64,000 bases of DNA, taken from positions 1,612,001 to 1,676,000 of the forward strand of contig NZ_CP132932.1 of the NCBI RefSeq assembly GCF_040358985.1. The letters are read 5' to 3'. Of this stretch, positions 1-9,670 are shown in pieces. Below the pieces are notes generated by a model that made no database searches, was not told the origin of the DNA, and saw only the letters and a list, made by a program, of their open reading frames with translations. Within the stretch, counting starts at the first letter, position 1. Each line of letters opens with the position of its first letter. The position numbers and the translations under genes are program-made. Source of the stretch: Tunturibacter empetritectus. GTDB lineage: Bacteria; Acidobacteriota; Terriglobia; Terriglobales; Acidobacteriaceae.

Positions 1-3000
1 CACCGCCGATAGGGACCGGGATTCCGATAGAAGCAGTATCCGGGGTGATGGCAAGGATGGAATTCGCTGCAACTGACGCGGTTCCTGCACCAATGCTGGC
101 CATGAGGTTGCGCGAATAAGGATCGTAAAGGATGTGGTTCGCGCCGAGCTTGAGAACGGAGAAGACAGTGAGCGGCAGCACCGCGGAGGTTCCTCCACCG
201 GGTGCCGGGGTCGCCACCGAGATAGAGGCCCAGCCGAGGCTTGCAACATCCGCAGGCAGAACGACAGCCGTAAGAGTGGTGCTGTTGTTGAAGGTGGTCG
301 AGAGCGAAGAGCCATTCAGCAGGACTGTGGAACTGCTGTTGAAGCCAGTTCCTGTCACGGTGAGGTTGGTGGCAGTTGAGCCTGAAGCGATCACCTGCGG
401 GCTGATCGACGTGAGGGTAGGCAATGCGGAGAAGTCACCTCCGGTGATGGTCTGGGTGGAGCTGGCTTGATTGTTCGCTGGGGCCGGGTCATTTTCGCTA
501 GCGCTTACCTGAACTGTCATCGTGGCGCTTCCAGAGCTAAGCTGCTGGACGACAATGGTGACGATGGCGGTGCCATTGCTGGACAGGCCACCAAGATCAC
601 AGGAGATAGGACCCGGGCCCGCGCATGTGCCGGAGGACGAGGTGGAAGAGACCAGGATGCCAGTCGAGGGGAGGAACGCTGTAAGATCAACGTTCGATGC
701 GGAGGATGGTCCGTTGTTGGTCACAATCGCGGTATAGGTAGTTGTATTGCCGGTGGCGGTGGCTCCGGATGGGGTCAGGGCAACGGCGAGGTCTGCGTTT
801 GTGGTGGAGAGGTTCTGAACAAGGTTGGAGCGGAAACTGATAAAGCCTCCAGTGCCGTGGAAGGCGAGACCATTCGATCCCCAACGTGTGAGTCTGGGAC
901 CGGTTGGGCCCTCATACTGGTAGTTGACCCTGGATTCCGGCGCAGCGATCTGGATGGGGGTGTCGGAAGTTGCGGTGTAGTTGGAGAGGTTGAATGCGCC
1001 GATCTGGTATGCACTAAAACCGGTACCGATGAAGAAGTTAGTGGTTATATTTTCTAGAAAGAAGGCTTTGCCGAGTGTCGTATCAACTGCGATTGACCCC
1101 ATGGCAGCGGTCGTCCCGCTGGGATAGAAAGTTCCGAGAACGTCAGCGTTTGCCGGGTTGATGGCTTGGCCATAGGAGGTATAGAGCACCCCATTGGCAA
1201 GTTGGACATCATCGACGTTGCTCTCAGCGGTATTCTCGCCAGAGGAAGTGGAGAATTCGCGAGTGATGCCGCTCGAATTGTAGGTGTAGGTGCTGTAGCC
1301 GCCGATGCCAAGGGGGTCGCCGGGGCCATAGATCTCGTTGGTGGCGGCGTTCACGACCATAGCCCATGGAAACGGGTCGTAGGCGACATAACTTACGGTC
1401 GTAGGCCGGGGAACGCCACTGTCATAGATCGCGAGTAGGATACCGTTGGGACCGTCAGACGGGAAATAGCTCATCACAGCGACCGAGTTAGGCTGGCCTG
1501 GGATGGCAGCCATCGAGGCGACTAGGCCTGGACCCTCAAATAGTGTATCCGCGGGGATCGGGAACTGAAGCCCTGCCGTACCTGTGGCGAGGTTCACTTG
1601 ACGGACAGCTGAAGCACCGTCGAGAGCTACCCAGAGGTTTTGGCCATCGGAGCTAATTGCCAGACGATTGGGTTCGCTGCCGACGGGGATAGGTGTTCCA
1701 AGTGCCCCGGTCACGGGGTCGACCGATACGATCGAGTTGCTATAGGGCGCCGGGGCGTAGCTGGGAACGGAGAGGTAGAAAAGCCCGTTGGCCGGGTTGT
1801 AGATCATGCTGTTATTGATTATTGGAACGTAAGTCGTCAGGTCGATGGGTGAACTGGTGCCAGAGTCATTGGTGACAGTAATCGTGCTAATGCCTGGTAC
1901 AGACAGGGCAGAAGCGGGGATACTTAGGGAGAGTTGCTGAGGGCAGGCGCAGGTAAACGGAACCGTGACGCCATTGACTACAACCGTAGAGGTGGATGTG
2001 AAGTTATCGCCATTAATCAAGACTGTAGCGTCTTGATTGATTGGGACTACGGGAGGAGAGATCGATGCCAAAACCGGTGGTGGTGTTCCCGAAGGTGACG
2101 TTATCACAAACGGTACAGAGGCAGAGGCTCCTCCTCCGGGCGCCGGGTTCACCACATCTACTTGGAGACTTCCCGCGGCGGCTTGATCAGCAACGGTGAG
2201 TTGGAAGCTCAATTGTGTCGCGCTGACGATCGTGGTAGCACGTGACGAGCCGTTCACCTGCACAGCAGAACCCGGGATAAAACTAGACCCTACGACCGTG
2301 ACCGGTGTTGGCGTAGCTGCTCCGGCGGCGACAGTATTGGGTGTTAGCGAAACTACGCTTGGCGTCGGATTCGACACAAGTAAAGAAATTCCTGAAGACG
2401 CCCCGCCTCCGGGCGAAGGATTCACTACATTCACTTGGAGGCTTCCCGCGGCAGCTTGATCAGCAACCGTAAGTTGGAAGCTCAATTGCGTCGGGCTGCC
2501 TACCGTGGTGGGACGTGATGAGCCGTTCACGTGCACAACGGAACCCGGGATGAAGCTCGTTCCCGTCACCGAGATGGTTGTCGCTGTTGCGGATCCAACT
2601 GCCACCGTGCTTGGGGCGACAGAAATGACTCCAGGCACAGGATTCGTTACCGGCAGAGAAGCTCCGGCCGACGTGCCACCACCCGGCGCAGGATTAATTG
2701 CTACCAGTACGATATTGCCTGGATTCGCCAGATCGTTGGCAGTGAGCAACACGCTAACGTGCGTTGCATCGATATAAGTAGTCTCACGCGCAGTCCCGTT
2801 TACCTGAATGACAGTTGCCGGGACGAAATCCGATCCCGTTACGGCGACGGTCACTGGCATCGCGCCAGAGAGAAAGCCGGACGGAGAATAGCCTGTAATG
2901 ATGGGAGCAGGGTTATCAACCTCGAGGGCGATAGCCGATGTATCACTGCCGGTGCTCGTGCTCCCGTTAGACACGGTAATCTGCAGCATCGCCCCGGTGG

Positions 3001-3313
3001 CAAGATAAGCCGCTGGGACGGTCGTTGCTAACTCCGTTGGGCTAACGTAGGTAGTCGGACTGGACGTTCCGTTCACATGAACAACGCTCGTGCTCAGAAA
3101 TCCGCTGCCCGCCACCGTGACCGTGACGGCTGTGGAACCTGCAGGGACAGATGTCGGCCTAATCGAGGTGATAACGAGAGCGGCTGGCGGTGGTGTCTGC
3201 GTAGTTCCGCCACCCGAAGCGGCAGGACTTGAACTTCCACAACCAGAAACAAAGAGAGCAACCGATAGACACACTATGGCAGAGACAAAGGCAAAAGATA
3301 AGCAGGGTTTCAT
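1..3313 (-). CDS. TIG-repeat and beta-propeller lipoprotein (C-terminus off window)
   Basis: A continuous frame runs from ATG at 3313 to the window edge (1104 codons, no stop seen). The N-terminus is a lipoprotein signal with lipobox V-S-G-C at residues 22-25, followed by a Gly/Ser/Pro linker, so the protein is probably anchored to a membrane on the outside. Residues about 45-500 hold five IPT/TIG-type Ig repeats of roughly 90 residues, each with an 'I..I.P..V..G' opening and an 'NPAPGGG'-like end. Residues about 500-810 read like a YncE/NHL-type propeller (for example VPVGSEPNRLAISSDG-like blades). A DUF11-like segment (about 820-905) and another TIG repeat follow, and a second propeller seems to begin at the edge. 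Such proteins usually bind surfaces or polymers; the ligand is unknown. No Shine-Dalgarno precedes the ATG. Confidence 0.85.
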   Translation of the reverse strand, partial: MKPCLSFAFVSAIVCLSVALFVSGCGSSSPAASGGGTTQTPPPAALVITSIRPTSVPAGSTAVTVTVAGSGFLSTSVVHVNGTSSPTTYVSPTELATTVPAAYLATGAMLQITVSNGSTSTGSDTSAIALEVDNPAPIITGYSPSGFLSGAMPVTVAVTGSDFVPATVIQVNGTARETTYIDATHVSVLLTANDLANPGNIVLVAINPAPGGGTSAGASLPVTNPVPGVISVAPSTVAVGSATATTISVTGTSFIPGSVVHVNGSSRPTTVGSPTQLSFQLTVADQAAAGSLQVNVVNPSPGGGASSGISLLVSNPTPSVVSLTPNTVAAGAATPTPVTVVGSSFIPGSAVQVNGSSRATTIVSATQLSFQLTVADQAAAGSLQVDVVNPAPGGGASASVPFVITSPSGTPPPVLASISPPVVPINQDATVLINGDNFTSTSTVVVNGVTVPFTCACPQQLSLSIPASALSVPGISTITVTNDSGTSSPIDLTTYVPIINNSMIYNPANGLFYLSVPSYAPAPYSNSIVSVDPVTGALGTPIPVGSEPNRLAISSDGQNLWVALDGASAVRQVNLATGTAGLQFPIPADTLFEGPGLVASMAAIPGQPNSVAVMSYFPSDGPNGILLAIYDSGVPRPTTVSYVAYDPFPWAMVVNAATNEIYGPGDPLGIGGYSTYTYNSSGITREFSTSSGENTAESNVDDVQLANGVLYTSYGQAINPANADVLGTFYPSGTTAAMGSIAVDTTLGKAFFLENITTNFFIGTGFSAYQIGAFNLSNYTATSDTPIQIAAPESRVNYQYEGPTGPRLTRWGSNGLAFHGTGGFISFRSNLVQNLSTTNADLAVALTPSGATATGNTTTYTAIVTNNGPSSASNVDLTAFLPSTGILVSSTSSSGTCAGPGPISCDLGGLSSNGTAIVTIVVQQLSSGSATMTVQVSASENDPAPANNQASSTQTITGGDFSALPTLTSISPQVIASGSTATNLTVTGTGFNSSSTVLLNGSSLSTTFNNSTTLTAVVLPADVASLGWASISVATPAPGGGTSAVLPLTVFSVLKLGANHILYDPYSRNLMASIGAGTASVAANSILAITPDTASIGIPVPIGG

Positions 3314-3675
3314 GATCGGGGATAGTATACCCGCGAGGGATTAATTTCGCGTGCGATTTTCAGCGGAAGGAGAGCAATCGAAGCAAGCGCACTCCCTCTC
3401 TTTACGAGGCTCCTGCTCCTCGCCACAGATCATCTTTTAATTGATACGAGGGGCTCACGCCGTGTTTCTAGCGCAGTCCTCGCTCGATATATCGCCTGAC
3501 GCTCAGAGCCTGAGGAAACTTCGTTCCAGCAGCTCGACCAAAACTGTTGACGAAGTACTGTGCGCAGCCTCATTTAGACGAGTCACTATCGAACGCATCA
3601 GCGGACTCGCCCAATACAGTTCGAAATAGAAGAATGGGTTCCGCTGTAAGATGCTAGAAACAAAAGACAAAATAA
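3314..3675. other. intergenic stretch without a supported gene
   Basis: It lies between the lipoprotein start and tRNA-Pro. The short open frames here have no family resemblance and no ribosome binding site. Apart from the candidate -10 box I see nothing in it. Confidence 0.5.
3324..3329 (-). promoter_or_regulatory. candidate -10 box, nearly leaderless start
   Basis: TATACT on the minus strand lies 10 bases upstream of the lipoprotein ATG, which would put transcription start about 4 bases before the codon. No good -35 box and no ribosome binding site are visible, so this is tentative. Confidence 0.25.
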
Positions 3676-3752
3676 TGGTCGGGACGACTAGATTCGAACT
3701 AGCGACCTCACCCACCCCAAGGGTGCGCTCTACCAGGCTGAGCCACGTCCCG
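3676..3752 (-). tRNA. tRNA-Pro (anticodon GGG)
   Basis: The minus strand folds as a full cloverleaf: acceptor CGGGACG/CGTCCCG, D arm GCTC/GAGC, anticodon stem CACCC/GGGTG with loop TTGGGGT (anticodon GGG), and T arm CTAG-type stem with TTCGAAT. The discriminator A is followed by an encoded CCA. It decodes CCC/CCU proline codons. Confidence 0.95.
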
Positions 3753-3845
3753 ACTATGGTTTGCACGTCAGCCCAGGAGGGTGACGGCGGGGGTATGTTG
3801 CAGTCCTAAGTGTACACGACCGGCCCGGTTTTGAGGTCAGGGAGA

Positions 3846-4118
3846 CTATGTCGTCGGCGCCACAAACTCCTTCGGCAACGAGCCCCCCTCACCAAAAAAG
3901 AACTCGTTCATCTGTTCAACAAGAAATTCCTGCGCCTCTCGTGTCCACGGCTGCAAGCGATACTCATTCAAAAGCATCTTCTGCCGCTCTACCCATTCGC
4001 CCCACGACTTTTTCGAGACGTTCTTGAAGATCTTCTGACCAAAGTCCGAATCGAACGGCGGCTCATCCAGTCCTTCCATCTCAGTCTTGAATCTCGTGTC
4101 GAACACCATGTGTGCCAT
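3846..4118 (-). CDS. yggX: YggX-type Fe(2+)-trafficking protein
   Basis: The 90-residue product matches the YggX family in length and along its body: a GLDEPPFDSDFGQKIF-like N-terminal part, then the SWGEWVERQKMLLNEYRL core and an EFLVEQMNEFFFG-like helix. YggX is a small cytoplasmic protein linked to iron trafficking and protection of Fe-S clusters from oxidation. The Cys found near position 7 in E. coli YggX is Asp here, so a thiol-based role at that site is not possible. The start is supported by AAAGGAG seven bases upstream of ATG. It stands alone, divergent from the DUF1772 gene. Confidence 0.88.
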   Translation of the reverse strand: MAHMVFDTRFKTEMEGLDEPPFDSDFGQKIFKNVSKKSWGEWVERQKMLLNEYRLQPWTREAQEFLVEQMNEFFFGEGGSLPKEFVAPTT

Positions 4119-4149
4119 TCTCTAACTCCTTTGGAACTTTTATTCTACG

Positions 4150-4632
4150 ATGCCGTACGAATTATTGCGCAGCATCCAATACCCCATGACTATCGCTTAC
4201 GACGTAGTGATGGCAGCCGGAGCAGCAATGATGGCAGGCAATGAGTTCGCCATTGCAGCTTTTTGTCCATCTCAATTTGGAAGATTGAGTACCAGAACGC
4301 ACGCTGAAGCTGCCGCTTCGATGGGAGCAAGCCTCGGAAAGGGGATGCCTTTCTGGTACGCCCTCTTGCTCCTGTTCCTCATCGGTGCAGCCTTCGAGCA
4401 TCGCCCAATTTCACACGGCTTTGAAGCTCATTGCGTATGCCGAATCTCTCTGGGCCGCACCATCACCTTCACCGTAACCATGCTCGTGCCGATCAATAAT
4501 CGTATAGCGAAGATGATACCGCGCGTCCCTACGACGGGTTGGCTCAAAGATCGCGTACATTGGGATCTTCTTCACCGCATACGGGTTGCGGTGCTAGTAG
4601 TATCTATTCTTCTGCTCCTTACGGCTTATTGA
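4150..4632 (+). CDS. DUF1772 family membrane protein
   Basis: The 160-residue product has about four hydrophobic segments (near residues 13-40, 65-82, 103-115 and 143-160). It carries a C-terminal TMLVPINNRIA...HWDLLHRIRVAV pattern typical of DUF1772, a family related to anthrone-oxygenase-like integral membrane proteins. The biochemical role in bacteria is not established. The start is uncertain: no clear ribosome binding site precedes ATG 4150, and ATG 4186 is an alternative that keeps the first membrane helix. It converges with rnr. Confidence 0.65.
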   Translation: MPYELLRSIQYPMTIAYDVVMAAGAAMMAGNEFAIAAFCPSQFGRLSTRTHAEAAASMGASLGKGMPFWYALLLLFLIGAAFEHRPISHGFEAHCVCRISLGRTITFTVTMLVPINNRIAKMIPRVPTTGWLKDRVHWDLLHRIRVAVLVVSILLLLTAY

Positions 4633-4693
4633 AGTCGGCTTGCTAAAATCTCCTCAACCAGCTTCTGATTTTGACTTGTGTGAAGGCCGGCGC

Positions 4694-7384
4694 CTAACGC
4701 CGTTTACCCCTCGATTTCTTATTTCGTTCCCGAGCCTTTGACTTCGTCTTGCCCTTCTTCCCCGAACGGTTAGGACTGGAGTGAGGCCGTTCTCCGTTTG
4801 CACTGGCAGCGGTCTTCGATTTACGAGGCGCACGCAGAACAGACTCCCCTTCTCCAGGCAGCAGCGCGAATTGCAGCCGCCGCTGCTGACGATCTATGCG
4901 ATCCAGCAGCACGTGCACCCGCTGCCCCATCTTGAACACACGGCCATTGCGGGTTCCGACGATTTGTCTGTCTGTGTCGCGAAACATGTAGCGATCGTCT
5001 TGCAGTGAAGTGAGAGGCACTAGCCCTTCAATGAAGAGGCTGTCCAGTTCCACAAAGAAGCCGTACTTCGTGCAGGAAAGTATGATGGCGTTGAAGTCTT
5101 CACCCACACGGTCTTGCATGAACTTGATCTTCTTCCACTCGATCAGCTCACGCTCTGCATCATCGGCCCGTCTCTCGGACTGGCTTGACTCCGCAGCAAT
5201 CGCACCAAGCTCAGCCTCGGGTATCGGCCCTTCTAAAACCGATCGTTCAGATTTCTCGGAAGGCCCTTTAACCCGTGCCTCTCCCCACGGCTGAGGAGAG
5301 TTGGACAGAATCGCCGCCCCCTGGGTATCTACACCGCTTCGAATGAGCTCCCGCAGCAACCGATGCACGATCAAATCCGGATAGCGCCGGATCGGGGAAG
5401 TGAAATGAGTATAGCTGGGACTTGCCAGCGCAAAGTGTCCTACATTCTTTTCGCTGTAGCGCGCCTGCTTCAACGACCGCAGCATGAGGTACGAGAGTAT
5501 CCTCTCCTCCGCTTTTCCCGCAATCTTCGCCGTCAACTTCTGATACATCTGCGGCGTTACCGGAATCGACTCCGCCACCTCATGCGTCTTCGTCTGCCTG
5601 CTAGTCCCACGCGCATCACGCCGGTCGCCCTTCGTTTGAATCCGTTTTACAGGCAGGCTGCTGAAGCCCAGAGAGTAACCAAATTGGCTCGCCGTCTCTT
5701 CAAAATCGACAATCCGCTTCGGGTCCGGAACCTCGTGAATGCGATACACGCTTGCCACACCTTGGGACTCGATCCAGGTCGCGACACATTCGTTCGCCGA
5801 CAACATGAACTCTTCAATCAATCGGTGCGACCACCCGCGCTGTGACCGTACGATCGCCTCCATGTTTCCATCTGGATCAAATTGAATCACCGGTTCGGGA
5901 AGATCGAAGTCAATCGATCCGCGGCGATGCCGTTTCGCATTGAGCTTCAGCGCCAACTCATACATCCGTTCGAACTCCGGGACAAGTTCGGCAAACTCCG
6001 ACCGCGTCTCGACGTTGCCATCAATTACGCCCTGAATTTGTGTGTAAGTCATTCGTTTGACGCTGCGAATGATTCCCTCACAGATCTCGTATCCCAACAC
6101 CTCGCCGCGCCCATCGATCTCCATGACGCAACTCAGGACCAGGCGATCCTCATCGGGTCGAAGACTGCACATGCCGCTTGAAAGCTGAGACGGGAGCATT
6201 GGAATCGCACGGTCTGGAAAATAAACAGACGTCCCCCGCAGGCGAGCCTCGAGATCAAGTGCCGTACCTGGTCTCACATAATGACTGACATCTGCGATAT
6301 GAACCTGTAGCTCCCAGTTTCCATTCGACAGCGGCGTTACCAGTACCGCGTCGTCGAAGTCCCGAGCAGTCTCCCCATCAATCGTTACGATGTTCAGTCC
6401 ACGAAAATCCCTGCGCTGCCTGATTTCATCGGTGTCCAGCGTGGCGACAGTCTGTTCTGCAGACGCCGTCGCCTCGGCGAGCACGTTGGCAGGGAAGACA
6501 TGCGGTAAATGATGTTTACGGATAATGATTTCCACATCAACCCCGAAAGCATCCGGTGGCCCTAAGACTTCAATGATCCGTCCGCGCGCTGGCCTTCCAA
6601 CAGTTGGAAAATCGGTGATCTCCACATCGACAGCAAGCCCTTCGAGTGGCCTATGCGGGTCTAGCTCTTCCGACCAATGAGATTGTTGCGCCACTGCTTC
6701 TTCACCTAGAACGCGATGTGGCGTCTTCTTCGGCGCTGAGGCAATCTCTGCACCCTCCGGAATCAAAATCGCCTGCGTCATCCGTTCATCCAACGGCGTA
6801 ATGTAGTTTCCGTTGATCATGGGAGCGCTCTCCCAAAGGCCTCCCCCGCGATGCGTCTTCGCATAATGAAAGATCCCTACTACCGTGGGATTTCTTCGAT
6901 TCAGTACCCGGGCAATTCGGCCTGACCTCCGGCCATCTCGACCCGGAGGCGCTTCATCCACCAGAACTTCGTCCCCTTGCATCGCACCGTTCAGCTCATT
7001 CGGTGGGATGAAGAGGTCATCGCTTCGATCCACGCTCCCATTGGGCCGCACAAATCCGTAGCCATCTCGATGCAGATCCAGCCGCCCCGCCAGCAGCTTA
7101 TCCCGCGTGGCCCGATGCTCCACCGGCATCTCGACACCACCACGCTTTACACGTTTCGTCTTCTCCGGCGTTGCCGTTGGCAGACTCCACTGCTCACTAT
7201 CAACCTTCACCAACTCTCCCCGCGCCGTGATCCGCGCGAGTTGCTCTAACAACAACCGACGCTCACGTCCACCGCTCAATCCCAGTTCACGGATCAGCTG
7301 CTTGTACCCAGCCCGATGGCCCGGAGAGCGCTCAATCAACCTCATCAACTCGCGGTCAGTTTGTGGATAGGGTGTATGTGCCAT
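4694..7384 (-). CDS. rnr: ribonuclease R
   Basis: Processive 3'-5' exoribonuclease that degrades structured RNA in the cytoplasm. In order: an N-terminal helix-turn-helix-like segment, cold-shock/OB domains, the RNB catalytic domain with the Asp-rich TIDGETARDFDDAV motif near residue 340, a C-terminal S1 domain (FIEGLVPLTSL...), and a Lys/Arg-rich tail typical of RNase R. I chose ATG 7384, preceded by GGAG; an in-frame GTG at 7405 would add seven residues. About 35 residues between the RNB and S1 domains (DNA roughly 5215-5320) look like an insertion, described in the findings. The exported-protein gene ends 36 bases upstream on the same strand. Confidence 0.95.
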   Translation of the reverse strand: MAHTPYPQTDRELMRLIERSPGHRAGYKQLIRELGLSGGRERRLLLEQLARITARGELVKVDSEQWSLPTATPEKTKRVKRGGVEMPVEHRATRDKLLAGRLDLHRDGYGFVRPNGSVDRSDDLFIPPNELNGAMQGDEVLVDEAPPGRDGRRSGRIARVLNRRNPTVVGIFHYAKTHRGGGLWESAPMINGNYITPLDERMTQAILIPEGAEIASAPKKTPHRVLGEEAVAQQSHWSEELDPHRPLEGLAVDVEITDFPTVGRPARGRIIEVLGPPDAFGVDVEIIIRKHHLPHVFPANVLAEATASAEQTVATLDTDEIRQRRDFRGLNIVTIDGETARDFDDAVLVTPLSNGNWELQVHIADVSHYVRPGTALDLEARLRGTSVYFPDRAIPMLPSQLSSGMCSLRPDEDRLVLSCVMEIDGRGEVLGYEICEGIIRSVKRMTYTQIQGVIDGNVETRSEFAELVPEFERMYELALKLNAKRHRRGSIDFDLPEPVIQFDPDGNMEAIVRSQRGWSHRLIEEFMLSANECVATWIESQGVASVYRIHEVPDPKRIVDFEETASQFGYSLGFSSLPVKRIQTKGDRRDARGTSRQTKTHEVAESIPVTPQMYQKLTAKIAGKAEERILSYLMLRSLKQARYSEKNVGHFALASPSYTHFTSPIRRYPDLIVHRLLRELIRSGVDTQGAAILSNSPQPWGEARVKGPSEKSERSVLEGPIPEAELGAIAAESSQSERRADDAERELIEWKKIKFMQDRVGEDFNAIILSCTKYGFFVELDSLFIEGLVPLTSLQDDRYMFRDTDRQIVGTRNGRVFKMGQRVHVLLDRIDRQQRRLQFALLPGEGESVLRAPRKSKTAASANGERPHSSPNRSGKKGKTKSKARERNKKSRGKRR

Positions 7385-7420
7385 CGTCTCCGAGCATACA
7401 GTCACTATTCTTTTTCTTCA

Positions 7421-8239
7421 CTAGAGCGACTTCGACATCTCAGCCGCTTGCTCCAGCGTGGTTCCGTGCGGCATCTGCGTGAAGTCAGTCTGGATCTCGT
7501 CCTGCTGCTGTCCGATGTTCTTGAAGAACAGGGCCTTCCCTTCGATGTGCACGTGGGTCTCGGTGATCTGCCAAAGACCTGGTGCAACTTCTCTGCGCTC
7601 TACGCGGAAAGTCCCTCCCTGACGCAGTCGTCCCAGAAGTCCCCAGCCGATGGTTACGTCTTCCGTCAACTTTCCACTGATCGTTACGATCCTGTTCTGC
7701 CCTTTATCGACCACCAGTTCGCCAGCCATCTGCCCCAGCACCCGTCCTTGCATGTCCGGCGGACTAAACTTCGGATTCGGCTCGAAGTGCAGCGTCATAA
7801 TCTTCGCATCTTCGCTCTGCACCCCCCAGGTGAATGCCTCCGGAAGCATCCTCAACAGCTCTTCAGCATTCTTACCGTCCTGCACTCCGTCCTTTTTCTG
7901 CTTCGCAATCTGACTTGAATCGTGAATAAACGTCTGTACTCGTGCGTCCTCAATTCCTGCCTCTGAACTGTTCAGCGGTCGCCCATTCTTGCTGATCAAA
8001 CGCTTTACCGATCCGTGGTCAGTCTCCACCACAATCGAAACCGTATCTGTGCCATCCTTCTGTGCATCACGATACTTCCACCGCGAGTGGTCGTTCAAAT
8101 CCGCCGACAGTTCCGCCTGCATGGCTTTTCTGACGATCTCCTTAGGCTCGGGAAGGCCCTGCGCACCCGAAGGTAGAAGCTCCGTCAACAAAAACCCCGC
8201 CGTCACGATCGCCCGCAAAAAGAACTTCGAACTCTTCAT
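7421..8239 (-). CDS. exported protein of unknown function
   Basis: The product of about 272 residues begins with a signal peptide (Lys-rich start, hydrophobic core, cut probably after PSGAQG). The mature part is mixed alpha/beta without a motif I can name. Repeated beta-strand-like segments with 'LHFEPNPKF' and 'GELVVD...RIVTISGKL' resemble outer-membrane lipoprotein carrier (LolA-like) folds, but this is only an impression. ATG 8239 is preferred over GTG 8248 because AGGAT sits about nine bases before it. It lies between tyrS and rnr on the same strand and may be co-transcribed with rnr. Confidence 0.7.
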   Translation of the reverse strand: MKSSKFFLRAIVTAGFLLTELLPSGAQGLPEPKEIVRKAMQAELSADLNDHSRWKYRDAQKDGTDTVSIVVETDHGSVKRLISKNGRPLNSSEAGIEDARVQTFIHDSSQIAKQKKDGVQDGKNAEELLRMLPEAFTWGVQSEDAKIMTLHFEPNPKFSPPDMQGRVLGQMAGELVVDKGQNRIVTISGKLTEDVTIGWGLLGRLRQGGTFRVERREVAPGLWQITETHVHIEGKALFFKNIGQQQDEIQTDFTQMPHGTTLEQAAEMSKSL

Positions 8240-8345
8240 AGACCCCACATCCTATAAGATGCAGATTCTTCAATAATGTTAGCGCTACCTGATCTAGCAG
8301 TAAGTACCGTCTACAGCGGGTGCACGACCTCTGCCCCTTACGAGC

Positions 8346-9608
8346 TTAGCTCACCCACTCCACTCGAATGCTTTTCTTACCTAGCCGCAATGTATGCGAG
8401 CTACCGGCCTTCACACCCTCAAGCGACTTGCCGCTATACTTCTCGCCGTCCACACTGACTGCATTCTCCGCGATCTTGCGCGTCGCTTCTCCTGTAGAGG
8501 CAGCAAGCCCAGCAAGCTGCAAGAGCTTCGGCAGACGAACCGCCGAACCATCTTTCGAATCAAGCAGAATAGCGAGTCCGTCAGCACCAAGGGCAATCTT
8601 TATCGCCGGCACGTCTTCGCTAATCCCGCGTTGCTGAAACATCTTCGCCCAGCTCTCAGCCGCCGCGTCCGCCTCTTGCTTTGAATGAAAATCTTGAGTA
8701 ATCGTCCATGCCAGATTCTTTTTCGCCTGCATCGGATGGAGCGCCCCGGCGACAACATCAGTCTGCATCTGCGCAATCTCTGAACCCCGCAGATCCGTGA
8801 GCATCGTCCAATACTTCCACATCAGCTCATCGGAGATCGACATCAGCTTTCCATACATCTCACCCGACGGCTCATGTACACCGATTGCATTGCCTAGCGA
8901 CTTCGACATCTTCTGGACGCCATCCAACCCCTCGATAATCGAGGTCATCAGCACTATCTGCTGGGATTGCCCGAAGTGTTTCTGTAAATCGCGCCCTCGC
9001 ATCAGATTAAACTTCTGATCGGTCCCACCCAACTCCACGTCGCACTCCAACGCCACAGAGTCGTAGCCCTGCGCGATCGGATAGATGAACTCGTGAAGCC
9101 CAATCGGCTGCTCTTCGCTAAAGCGCTTATGAAACTCCTCACGTTCCAGCATCTGCGATACCGTGAACTGCGCCATCAACTTCACCATGTCGTAGTAGCT
9201 GAGCTTGTCCAGCCATTCGGAGTTGTATCGAACCTCGGTCTTCTCGGGGTCGAGAATCTTGAACACTTGCTCTTTATAGGTCTCCGCATTGGCCGCGATC
9301 TGCTCCCGCGTCAGCGGCTTGCGAGTTACGTTGCGCCCGGTCGGATCGCCGATCAATGCAGTCGAATCGCCGATCAGGAAGATCACCGTATGTCCCAGAG
9401 CCTGAAAGTGCTTCAACTTTCTAAGCAGAACGGTATGTCCCAGGTGCAGGTCTGGAGCAGTCGGGTCAAACCCCGCCTTGATCCGCATCGGTACTCCAGT
9501 AGCAATCGACTTGGAAATGCGCTCTTTCAGTGATTCCAGCGGAACAATCTCCGCGGCACCTTTAGTGATCAAATCAAGCTGGTCCTCAAGCGAAGCGAAC
9601 GTAGGCAT
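8346..9608 (-). CDS. tyrS: tyrosine-tRNA ligase
   Basis: Class I aminoacyl-tRNA synthetase charging tRNA-Tyr. The 420-residue product has the HIGH-type motif HLGH at residues 55-58 and the KMSKS motif at 233-237, followed by a C-terminal S4-like RNA-binding domain (about 355-420, ending in KKSIRVEW). Length and layout fit the bacterial family. ATG 9608 is chosen because GAGGG lies directly upstream; an in-frame start at 9647 would add 13 unrelated residues. It is 62 bases downstream of the ychF stop on the same strand. Confidence 0.96.
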   Translation of the reverse strand: MPTFASLEDQLDLITKGAAEIVPLESLKERISKSIATGVPMRIKAGFDPTAPDLHLGHTVLLRKLKHFQALGHTVIFLIGDSTALIGDPTGRNVTRKPLTREQIAANAETYKEQVFKILDPEKTEVRYNSEWLDKLSYYDMVKLMAQFTVSQMLEREEFHKRFSEEQPIGLHEFIYPIAQGYDSVALECDVELGGTDQKFNLMRGRDLQKHFGQSQQIVLMTSIIEGLDGVQKMSKSLGNAIGVHEPSGEMYGKLMSISDELMWKYWTMLTDLRGSEIAQMQTDVVAGALHPMQAKKNLAWTITQDFHSKQEADAAAESWAKMFQQRGISEDVPAIKIALGADGLAILLDSKDGSAVRLPKLLQLAGLAASTGEATRKIAENAVSVDGEKYSGKSLEGVKAGSSHTLRLGKKSIRVEWVS

Positions 9609-9670
9609 ATCCCTCAAGTATAAAGACCAGAATGTGACTGGCACCAACCTTAGGTCAACTAATGACCACG

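Noticed and set aside
2100..2500. Regular repeats considered as a CRISPR-like or satellite array
   Set aside because: The repeats are in frame within the TIG domains of the lipoprotein and spaced by 91 codons, so they are explained by protein domain duplication.
3441..3629. A 62-codon frame near tRNA-Pro
   Set aside because: No ribosome binding site, no recognisable product and no conserved neighbour context.
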